Shown here one piece after another: positions 34,553-41,724 of a DNA stretch of 64,000 nt (positions are counted from its first letter, which is position 1; the number at the start of each line of letters is the position of its first letter). The DNA is from Catenulispora sp. EB89 (GTDB taxonomy: Bacteria > Actinomycetota > Actinomycetes > Streptomycetales > Catenulisporaceae), in assembly GCF_041261445.1 (NCBI RefSeq), contig NZ_JBGCCU010000012.1, forward strand, positions 62,001 through 126,000. Direction: 5' to 3'. The notes beneath the pieces were generated by a model that saw only the letters and a list, made by a program, of their open reading frames with translations, did not search any database and was not told where the DNA came from. The translations under genes were made by a program, and so were the position numbers.

Positions 34553-35835
34553 GCAGGCGGTCGCCGGCGAGTCTGGGGCGCGGGTTCAACCTGTTCTGGA
34601 CCGGCCAGACGGTGAGCATGGCCGGCGACAAAGTCACGGTGTTCGTCGTGCCGGCCCTGATGATCTTCGCGCTGCACGCCAGTGCCCTGCAGGTCGGCAT
34701 CGTCTCCATGGCGCAGTACCTGGGCATCCCGCTGGTCGGGCCGGTGGCCGGGGTGCTGGTCGACCGCTGGGACAAGCGTCGCACGATGCTGACGTGCGAC
34801 CTGGTCCGACTGGCCGCGGTGGCGGTGATCCCGATCGCGTACTGGCGGCACTTCCTGTCGACGCCGCTGCTGTTCTGCTGCGTCGCGGTAGTGAGTGGCG
34901 CGACGATCTTCTTCAACATCGGCTACCTGGTGGCGGTGCCGGCCGTGGTCGCCGAGGACGACGTGGTCAGCGCCTACTCCCGGCTGGAGGGCAGCGGCTC
35001 GGTGACCGACGTGGCCGGGCCGTCGATCGCGGCCGGCCTCTACAGCGCCCTCGGCGTCGGCGCGCTGTTCGTCGACGCCGCCAGCTACCTGATCTCCGCC
35101 GCCTCCTTCCGCTTCATGCAGCCCTGGGGCACCAAGACGGTCACTGCCGGCTCGATCCGGCAGCGTCTGACGCTCGGCTTCCGGCTCAACTGGGCCGATC
35201 CGGTGCTGCGGCGCGTGGTCCTGGCGGCGGTGACGCTCAACGCCGGCGGCCCGGTCTTCGTCACGGTGCTGCCGATCCTCGCCTACCGCGGCCTGCACCT
35301 GTCGACCGGCGCCTTCGGCGCGGCGATGTCGATTGCTGCCGTCGGTGCGCTGATCGGCGCGCTCGTCGCGCCGAAGATCGCCGCACGCTTCGGCCTGGGT
35401 CGCACCTTCGCCTGGTCGCTGCTGGCGCACAACCTCATCGGGCTCGGGATTCTTGCCGCGCCGGCGTTGCCGCCCACTGCGGTGATCGCGGTGACCATGG
35501 CCGGCTACGGGTTCTGTATGTCGTGTATCAACGTGTGCAGCGCCCCGACGCGGCAGTCGCGGATGACGGCCGAGAATCAGGGCGTCATGCACGCCGCGTA
35601 CCGGGTCTTCACCTGGGGCGTGATCCCATTGGCCGCGCTGGTCGGTGGTTTGGGTGTCAGCCTGCTGACCGGATCGCTCGGGGTGCTGGACGCCTCTCGG
35701 GTGATGATGGCCGGCGGCACCTTGCTAGCCGCTTTCTCGTTCCTGTCGGCGATCCGCATCCAGCCCTTGCTGGACGCCGCAGAGGCAGAACGCGCGGTTG
35801 AGTCCGGTGCCGAGCTGGCGGGAAGCGCCTCATGA
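34549..35835 (+). CDS. MFS transporter (DHA3/enterobactin-exporter type)
   Basis: 428 residues from a GTG overlapping the preceding stop (GTGA). About 12 hydrophobic spans are visible, with the loop 2-3 signature GVLVDRWDKRRTMLTCDLVR, typical of DHA3 exporters such as EntS. It sits within the biosynthetic operon, so it is probably the exporter, and perhaps the self-resistance pump, for the product. Confidence 0.92.
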   Translation: MSRRSPASLGRGFNLFWTGQTVSMAGDKVTVFVVPALMIFALHASALQVGIVSMAQYLGIPLVGPVAGVLVDRWDKRRTMLTCDLVRLAAVAVIPIAYWRHFLSTPLLFCCVAVVSGATIFFNIGYLVAVPAVVAEDDVVSAYSRLEGSGSVTDVAGPSIAAGLYSALGVGALFVDAASYLISAASFRFMQPWGTKTVTAGSIRQRLTLGFRLNWADPVLRRVVLAAVTLNAGGPVFVTVLPILAYRGLHLSTGAFGAAMSIAAVGALIGALVAPKIAARFGLGRTFAWSLLAHNLIGLGILAAPALPPTAVIAVTMAGYGFCMSCINVCSAPTRQSRMTAENQGVMHAAYRVFTWGVIPLAALVGGLGVSLLTGSLGVLDASRVMMAGGTLLAAFSFLSAIRIQPLLDAAEAERAVESGAELAGSAS

Positions 35836-36686
35836 CCGACCGAACGGTGCTGATCACCGGGACGTCCTCGGGCATCGGTTTGGCAACAGCCCTCGCCTGC
35901 GCACGTGACGGCTTCACGACCGTCGCCACCATGCGTGATCTGGGGCGGGCCGACGCGCTGTTGTCCGCCGCGCGGGACGCCGGGGTCGAGGTGGACCTCC
36001 GACAGCTCGACGTCACCGACCCTGATTCCGTCCAGGACTGCATGACCGACGTGGAAGCGGCCTACGGCCGGCTCGACGCCCTGGTCAACAACGCCGGGGT
36101 CGCCAGCTCCGATCCCACGATGGAGATGTCCACGATGGCCGCGCTGCGTGCCACCATGGAAGTGAACTTCTTCGGAGTGATCGCCGTCAGCCGCTTGGCC
36201 ATGCCGCTGCTCCGGGCCTCGCGGGGCCGCCTGGTGACGGTTGGCAGCGTCCATGGCGTGGTCGGGCAGCCGTTCAACGAGTCCTACTGTGCGGCGAAGT
36301 CCGCCGTCGAGGGCTTCATGGAGGCTTTGGCGCCGGTTGCCGCGGCTCATGGCGTGACGGTCTCGCTTGTGGTGCCCGGTTTCGTGCCGGACACGTCCTT
36401 CGGCATCTTCCCCGACGCCGACCGCTCGACGATCCAGGCCGCCTCGGGCGTGTACGCGTCCACTTTCGCCGACTACATCGGCTGGATCTCGGCGCAGGGA
36501 TGGGAAACCGCGGCTCAGCCGTCCGCCGAGGTGGCCGAGGTCATCCTCCGAACTCTGACCGAGGACGATCCCGCCTTCCGGATTCCCACCAGCCAGTGGG
36601 CCCAGGACTACATCGCCCCCAAGCTGGCCGACCGGAACGGCTCGGTCATCCAGTCGCTGGCCCGTACCTGGATCGGCCTTCAGTAG
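35832..36686 (+). CDS. Short-chain dehydrogenase/reductase
   Basis: 284 residues, ATGA overlap with the MFS gene. Classical SDR motifs: VLITGTSSGIGLATALA (cofactor), LDALVNNAGVASS, VGSVHGVVG (Ser) and SYCAAKSAVEG (Tyr/Lys). An Arg following the first strand (TMRDLGRADAL) would favour NADP(H). It would reduce a ketone or oxidise an alcohol on a pathway intermediate. Confidence 0.92.
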   Translation: MTDRTVLITGTSSGIGLATALACARDGFTTVATMRDLGRADALLSAARDAGVEVDLRQLDVTDPDSVQDCMTDVEAAYGRLDALVNNAGVASSDPTMEMSTMAALRATMEVNFFGVIAVSRLAMPLLRASRGRLVTVGSVHGVVGQPFNESYCAAKSAVEGFMEALAPVAAAHGVTVSLVVPGFVPDTSFGIFPDADRSTIQAASGVYASTFADYIGWISAQGWETAAQPSAEVAEVILRTLTEDDPAFRIPTSQWAQDYIAPKLADRNGSVIQSLARTWIGLQ

Positions 36687-36705
36687 CTTTTGTAAGGAGA
36701 TTGCG

Positions 36706-37962
36706 ATGCCTCAGAAATCGTTGCAGGAACTGGTCGACTTCGCCCGGAAGCACTCGCCGTTCTACGCGGAGGCGTACAAGGACGTCCCGGCCACGATCTC
36801 GCACATCACCCAGCTCCCGGTCGTCGACCAGGCCGCCTTCTGGGCAGCGAACCGGTGGCCGGAGAACACTCTGCTGACCGGGCCACTCACCGACGCTGGC
36901 GTCTACAAGACCGGCGGGACCACCGGGGCTCCGAAGTTCTCGCCCTGGACGCGCGGCGAGCACGCCGACGCGGTGACGGCGTTCGGCGCCGGGATGGTGC
37001 GGGCCGGGCTGAAGCCGGGACACCGCGTGGCGAACCTGATGGCCTCCGGCGAGCTCTACAGCGGGATGCTGTTCATGGAGCACGGACTGCACGCCTCGCC
37101 GGTGGAGAACGTGCGCTTCCCGGTCGGCTCCGCCACGCCCGACGAGGCGATCGCCGAGCTGATCGCCAACTTCCAGATCCAGGTACTGGTCGGCGAGCCG
37201 ATGAAGCTGAGCGCCGTCGCCGAGTGCGTGCTCAAGCGCGGCCAGGACGCCGACTCGGTGGAGCTGGTCCTGTTCGCCGGCGACCTGATGTTCGACGACC
37301 TCCGGCCGATCCTCGCGCGCGCCTTCCCGAAGGCGACAGTGAACTCGATCGGCCTGGCCTCCGTCGACGCCGGCCTGGTCGCCGCCCCGGTCCCAGGCCC
37401 CGACGTCCGCGTACACGAGGAGTTCGCAAACCGCACCCTGGTCGAGATCGTCGACGACGAGACCGGCGAACCCATCACCGCCGCAGGCACCCCAGGCCGC
37501 CTCCTGGTCACCAACCTCTTCAGAACCCTGATGCCCATCATCCGCTACCCGGTCGGCGACCGCGCCGAATGGGCCGACCCCGACCGCCGCCACTTCCGCC
37601 TCGTCGGCCGCTCCATCGAAGGCGCCCGCGTCGGCACAATAGCGATGCCAACCGAAGACGTCCGCGCAGCCCTGATAGCGGCCGACCCCGACCACTTCAT
37701 GACCGGCATGCAAATGATCCAGCGCCGCTGGGACGGCCGCGACGGCCTGATCCTCCGCCTCGGCTACACCGAGCAACCCCCACCGGACCTGACCCAGCGC
37801 CTCCTCGACGCGGTCCACGCCGCCCGCCCCGACTACCCGATCTACGCAGCAGACGGCGTGATCCACGAACTCGCCATCGAGTGGGTCCCCCGGGGCGAGC
37901 TGGTCACGAACCCCCGGACCGGCAAGCTGCGCCAAGTGCTGGACGAGCGGCCTCCGGCGTGA
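36706..37962 (+). CDS. PaaK-like adenylate-forming ligase
   Basis: 418 residues, 19 bp after the SDR gene with a strong GTAAGGAG site 6 bases before its ATG. It is a phenylacetate-CoA ligase-like fold with an intact ATP loop (VYKTGGTTGAPKFSPW). Further motifs are VELVLFAGDLMFDD, IIRYPVGDRAEWAD and FRLVGRSIEGARVG. It lacks the CPCG cysteines of the other two PaaK-like proteins and is only distantly related to them, so it probably has its own substrate. It is the last gene of the rightward operon. An insertion sequence begins just after its stop. Confidence 0.85.
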   Translation: MPQKSLQELVDFARKHSPFYAEAYKDVPATISHITQLPVVDQAAFWAANRWPENTLLTGPLTDAGVYKTGGTTGAPKFSPWTRGEHADAVTAFGAGMVRAGLKPGHRVANLMASGELYSGMLFMEHGLHASPVENVRFPVGSATPDEAIAELIANFQIQVLVGEPMKLSAVAECVLKRGQDADSVELVLFAGDLMFDDLRPILARAFPKATVNSIGLASVDAGLVAAPVPGPDVRVHEEFANRTLVEIVDDETGEPITAAGTPGRLLVTNLFRTLMPIIRYPVGDRAEWADPDRRHFRLVGRSIEGARVGTIAMPTEDVRAALIAADPDHFMTGMQMIQRRWDGRDGLILRLGYTEQPPPDLTQRLLDAVHAARPDYPIYAADGVIHELAIEWVPRGELVTNPRTGKLRQVLDERPPA

Positions 37963-37997
37963 GGGCGGGTGCGGTTGGTCTGTGGGGGACAGGCGAC

Positions 37998-39554
37998 TTT
38001 TACGGCTTCGCCTTAGCTTCGTATTTAACGTCGGGTTCGTTCTTGAGGGGGCTTGACGTCGGACTTCTTCATGGCGGGGTGTTTCGGGGCTGGTGCTGAG
38101 CGGCTGCCTTGAGGGCGTCCCGGGCCGGGCCGGGCCGGGAGGGTTTCGGGTAGCTGGCCGGTGTTCCGGTTCGGTGGAGCAGGTGCCCGAAACCCTGTCG
38201 GACTCTGCCCGGTGTCATCCGGGCTGTCGTTTGGGGGCGTTGCCAGGGCAGTCGGTGGTCGGCGACCAACGGCCGCGCGAGTCGCAACTGCGTGAGCGCC
38301 AGGACCACCAGCCAGGTCCACCGGTCGGCTTGTTCGGGGGTCCGGAGCTTGGGTGTCGTCCAACCCAGCGACTGCTTGGCGAACCGCAGCGTGTGCTCGA
38401 TGTCGAATCGTCGAAGGTAGGTCCGCCACCACCGGTCCAGATCCAGGTCGTCGTCATCGGCGGCATGCCACAGCCACAGGGTTTTCGGTTCCCGGTCACG
38501 GCGTCCCGGCAGCCGGCCGACCTGGACGCGGACCACGGTGCCCTCCACGATCGTCATCGCCTCGCCGGGGTCGCGGTAGGTGTCCTGCTTGGGATGCATT
38601 CCGCGCCAGGCCGTGACCTGCACGCTGCCATAGACCGGGTCCAAGACGGCGTGTTCGGCGTCCGGGGCGTGCCAGGTTGCCGGGTCGGCCAAGGCGAACC
38701 GATCCCCATGCCGGCGCGGACGCCCACGACCGGTCCCGGGTCCCGGCCGGCCGAAGAACACCCGGTTGGACTTGACCCGGACCAGGACCTGCGCGCCGGA
38801 TCCGGCCAGACCGACGGTCAGCTGCACCGGGTCGTAGCCGCCGTCGAACGCGAACAGCGGCGCCGGCGTCGAGGGTTCGAGCCGGTCCAGCCTAGGCAGC
38901 AGGGCCTTGATTTGAGCCACGGCCACCGTGTTGGCGTTGTCGCCGACCTGGACCCGCACCACGTCCAGCGGCGCGGTCCAGGAATCCGGATCCTGCGAGA
39001 GCCCGGCCAGCCAGGAGAAGCACCAGCCGGCCACGATCGGCTGCCCGGCCGAGTGCCGGGACGGGTGGTGGTAGAACCCCCGGCCCGGGGAGCACTCGGC
39101 GTCACAGCGGGCCCAGGTCGAGCAGTCCACCGCGAAATCCGGCCGCCACGTCGCCGGGCGATGCCCGGCCAGCACGTCACGCAGCTGCCTGTCATCAATG
39201 GCGCCCCGGGCCAGCGCGGCATAGCCGCTGCCGTGCCCGCGCATCGCCAAAGCCGCCAGCGACAGATGCGCTATCCCGTCCACGGCCACCGGCTGACACA
39301 GCCCGTCGACCAGCTCCCACAGCGCATCACTCCACCGGGTGAAACTGTCGAAAGCCTCACCACGGAACCGGCGAAGTTCACCCTGGCACGAGCCGTCCCT
39401 CTGCGGTTGGCTGACAACAGCGGCCATCGCGACCTCCAGGAGAGTTGCTACCTCTTCCTTGAAGATCACGCGATGGCCGCTCCCTGTCACTCCCCACCAC
39501 GAGTGACAAAACCGTCCACAACGTTAAACGCGAAGCTTAGGCGAAGCCGTAAAA
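37998..39554. mobile_element. Insertion sequence with 34-bp imperfect terminal inverted repeats
   Basis: The left end TTTTACGGCTTCGCCTTAGC (37998-38017, continuing to 38031) matches the reverse complement of the right end (39521-39554) at 31 of 34 positions. The element is about 1.56 kb with a single transposase gene on the minus strand. With these boundaries I see no target-site duplication; the flanking bases instead continue the inverted symmetry (see the split terminator entry). Confidence 0.8.
38069..39490 (-). CDS. DDE transposase (IS701/IS4-like)
   Basis: 473 residues. Candidate catalytic acids are Asp in FAVDCSTWARCDAEC, Asp in PLFAFDGGYDPVQL and Glu in RRFDIEHTLRFAKQSLGW, the last being the IS701/IS4-type E-helix. 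The reading frame is complete and lies inside good inverted repeats, so the element may be active or only recently inserted. It is encoded opposite to the operon it follows. Confidence 0.9.
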   Translation of the reverse strand: MTGSGHRVIFKEEVATLLEVAMAAVVSQPQRDGSCQGELRRFRGEAFDSFTRWSDALWELVDGLCQPVAVDGIAHLSLAALAMRGHGSGYAALARGAIDDRQLRDVLAGHRPATWRPDFAVDCSTWARCDAECSPGRGFYHHPSRHSAGQPIVAGWCFSWLAGLSQDPDSWTAPLDVVRVQVGDNANTVAVAQIKALLPRLDRLEPSTPAPLFAFDGGYDPVQLTVGLAGSGAQVLVRVKSNRVFFGRPGPGTGRGRPRRHGDRFALADPATWHAPDAEHAVLDPVYGSVQVTAWRGMHPKQDTYRDPGEAMTIVEGTVVRVQVGRLPGRRDREPKTLWLWHAADDDDLDLDRWWRTYLRRFDIEHTLRFAKQSLGWTTPKLRTPEQADRWTWLVVLALTQLRLARPLVADHRLPWQRPQTTARMTPGRVRQGFGHLLHRTGTPASYPKPSRPGPARDALKAAAQHQPRNTPP

Positions 39555-39623
39555 TTGCCTGTAAACCACAGACCAACCGCACACCCGCCAACGCACCGCC
39601 GTCAAGCAGTACCGCGCCTGCCA

Positions 39624-40047
39624 TCAGCACCCACATCGAGCAGGACCGCCGAGCCTCGCCAAGCAACCTCCCGCGTCCGTGCTGTCTGCCCTGTCTGTCC
39701 CGTCGCCACCGCCCCCCGTCCGCGGCGCCAGCCCGATGAAGACCAGACCGAGCACCATGTACCCCCTCCCCGCAGTGCCCGTGATCGGCGCGTACGACTC
39801 ACCGGTCGTCGGGGCCGAGACCGGCTCGATCAGGTCGTCATGCCCCTCGCGCACCGGCACCGTCAGCACATCCGCGCCGGCCGGCGGTACCACGACGTGG
39901 CCGTGGCCGCGTCCGCCATCTGCGCTCACCACCTCGACCGGCGACCTGGGCCAGGGGGCCGCCGCTTGCGCCAAAAGGCAGCAGCACAAGCGATGAAACA
40001 ACCGCAGCGCCCGTGATCTGCAAGCCTCGCAGAGCTCTGCCACGCAT
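39624..40047 (-). pseudogene. Frameshifted small secreted protein, coupled to GH27 gene
   Basis: An ATG at 40047 overlaps the GH27 stop by one base (TGATG) and follows AGGGGAG. It begins a signal-peptide-like segment, MRGRALRGLQITGAAVVSSL, followed by VLLPFGASGG. The frame then turns Arg-rich and stops at 39838. From a five-G run at 39954-39958 the next frame continues sensibly: SPVEVVSADGGRGHGHVVV, PAGADVLTVPVREGHDDLIE, PTTGESYAPITGTAGRGYMV, and then a hydrophobic GLVFIGLAP. Joined, this is a secreted or anchored protein of about 140 residues of no family I recognise. Removing one base in the homopolymer restores one frame. The rest of 39555-40046 is otherwise unremarkable. Confidence 0.5.
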
Positions 40048-41372
40048 CACCCGACTCCCCTGACGTCGAGCAGCATCGAGGCATGCGGCGCGAGCGTCGC
40101 GGTGAAGCCGCCGATCTTCCGACCGATATTCGTGTGCTGCCACAGATCCCGCACCATGGCCGCGCTCCCGGCCGGCAGCCCCAGATCACTCCAGTTCGCG
40201 GTGACGGACGACGCCGTATCCCCGAGGTTGAACAGCGCGACCGTGAAGTCGTGCCCGCCCCGCCCGGCGTTCCGCGTGAACCACACCTGCTGTGGCGTCG
40301 CCTGTGACACCGGATGCGCGGGCCGACCCGCCTGGTCCACGGCGATGACGTCGCGGTTGGTGATCAGCGGCAGATCCGCCGGATCGAGCTTGGTCAGGTC
40401 CACGCCGAGCAGCAACGGCGCCGACTCGATCGACCACAGTGTCGCCATGGTCTGTTTCTCATCGGCGGTGAGCCCGTCCAGCGTCCCGCCGCCGACCTCC
40501 AGTGAGTCGAGGTCGTTCCAGTGTCCGGGCCCTGCGAAGGGCACCCACTTCGGCGCGTCGGTGAACCGCTTGAGCACCTGCCCCCAGTTGGTGAGCTGGC
40601 CTGGGCACCTGCTGTAGCACTCGATGTCGGATTCGATCCGCCAGCCGTTGCTGTCCCGCGCCCAGGTCGCGGCGTCCGCGAAGTTGAGCGAGTTGGACAG
40701 CTCCAGATGGAGGGGACGGCCCGTCTTCGCGATCGCCGCGTGCCAGGCCGCCATGTCCGGCCGGTCGTCGGCCTGGACCCGGCCGCCGCCGGGGCCGACG
40801 AAGTCCATCTTGAGGTAGTCCACGCCCCACGACGCGAGCAGGTCCGCCTGCGACTGCACGTACGCTGCCGCGCCCGGCTTGCTGAAGTCGATCCGCGCCG
40901 CGCCCTGTCCCGCCGTGTTGCCCGGCACCGAGGTGTCGGCGATGTCTGATATGTGGTACGGCGTCCCGAGGATCGGGGAGTTCGCTGCCACCGCCTCGGC
41001 GGGGATGCCCGGCGTGAGGTAGATGCCGAGTTTGAGCCCGAGCCGGTGCACGTACGCCGCCACCGCCGAGATCCCGCCGGGGAAGCGAGTCGGATCCCAG
41101 GTCTGGCGACCGTACTCGTCGACCCCGCTGAACCACCCGGCGTCGATGTTCACATACTGGTATCCGTAGCGCTGCAACGAGGCGTGCATCGCGTCGGCCT
41201 GCGCCTCGATGATCGACGCGCTGATGTGCTCCCGCAGCGAGCTCCAGCTGCTCCACCCCATCGGCGGCGCGAGGAGATCGCCCTGGCCGCGATTCACCGG
41301 GAACCCCGCAGCGGAGGACGCGACCATCACGCCGACCATCATGAGGGCCCTGATCTTCGTATACGCCAACAT
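40047..41372 (-). CDS. Secreted GH27 alpha-galactosidase
   Basis: 441 residues, ATG preceded by GGAGGCGAC. Signal peptide about 1-24. The GH27 barrel starts with APPMGWSSWSSL and YQYVNIDAGWF. The nucleophile is the Asp of VDYLKMDFVGPGG; the acid/base is the Asp of GWRIESDIECYSRC. A C-terminal beta-sandwich (about 355-441) completes the family plan. It hydrolyses terminal alpha-galactosides (melibiose-type or galactomannan side chains) outside the cell. It is divergent from the GH31 gene, with a shared upstream region. Confidence 0.93.
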   Translation of the reverse strand: MLAYTKIRALMMVGVMVASSAAGFPVNRGQGDLLAPPMGWSSWSSLREHISASIIEAQADAMHASLQRYGYQYVNIDAGWFSGVDEYGRQTWDPTRFPGGISAVAAYVHRLGLKLGIYLTPGIPAEAVAANSPILGTPYHISDIADTSVPGNTAGQGAARIDFSKPGAAAYVQSQADLLASWGVDYLKMDFVGPGGGRVQADDRPDMAAWHAAIAKTGRPLHLELSNSLNFADAATWARDSNGWRIESDIECYSRCPGQLTNWGQVLKRFTDAPKWVPFAGPGHWNDLDSLEVGGGTLDGLTADEKQTMATLWSIESAPLLLGVDLTKLDPADLPLITNRDVIAVDQAGRPAHPVSQATPQQVWFTRNAGRGGHDFTVALFNLGDTASSVTANWSDLGLPAGSAAMVRDLWQHTNIGRKIGGFTATLAPHASMLLDVRGVG

Positions 41373-41427
41373 GTCGCCTCCGCCTCATTCCGGCGCGCCG
41401 CTCGGCTGCGCGAGTCTGAGATCCGGT

Positions 41428-41460
41428 CTAGAGAGCCGACTCCCGCCAGTCAATAGACAT
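41428..41460 (-). CDS. Possible 10-codon leader ORF upstream of GH27
   Basis: On the minus strand, TAAGGAG sits 10 bases before an ATG at 41460, which encodes MSIDWRESAL and a stop, ending 55 bp before the GH27 start. The site is among the best Shine-Dalgarno matches in the area, yet it serves only ten codons. It could be a leader peptide or chance. Confidence 0.25.
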   Translation of the reverse strand: MSIDWRESAL

Positions 41461-41477
41461 CAGCGCAATCTCCTTAA

Positions 41478-41490
41478 CGAAATGTTTTCG
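41478..41490. promoter_or_regulatory. CGAAA-N3-TTTCG operator-like palindrome
   Basis: CGAAATGTTTTCG, two perfect 5-bp arms, in the GH27/GH31 divergent region. It resembles LacI-family operators controlling sugar hydrolase genes. No regulator gene is adjacent. Confidence 0.35.
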
Positions 41491-41724
41491 ACAGGTCGCA
41501 AAACACTGCAATACCTGTCCAATCGACTCGCGATCTTGCGGATTCATCCGACACGGACATCGGAGGTATCGGTCGGCACCTACCGGTGGGGCCCGACCTG
41601 ATCCGGGGTTCCGTCGACGGTTCGACAAAATATCGGTCTTTTGCTGAAGGATTGACAAAAATGGGAGGGCTCTCGATGCTGATCGCGCTGCCTCCCATCC
41701 CTGGATCGCCAGGAAGGTCACCCG

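Larger units (their letters stand above)
37966..39589. terminator. Hairpin terminator split by an insertion sequence
   Basis: Just after the stop at 37962, GGCGGGT and GCGGTTGGTCTGTGG (37971-37985) are matched by the exact reverse complement CCACAGACCAACCGC at 39566-39580 and ACCCGCC at 39583-39589, on the far side of the insertion sequence. If the element is removed, the two halves form a long hairpin directly downstream of the operon, as expected for a terminator. The alternative is that the element has unusually long terminal repeats. Confidence 0.45.
41373..41724. promoter_or_regulatory. Divergent promoter region GH27 / GH31
   Basis: 352 bp, notably more A+T-rich than its surroundings around 41475-41515 and 41620-41665, as expected for promoters facing each way. 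It contains the palindrome at 41478-41490, a mini-ORF at 41428-41460, and two ATTGACA/TCGACA-like stretches near 41624-41660. No other structure was seen. Confidence 0.5.

Noticed and set aside
37998-39554. Target-site duplication for the insertion sequence
   Set aside because: The bases flanking the 34-bp repeats (GCGAC left, TTGCC right) are not direct repeats; no duplication can be claimed with these boundaries.
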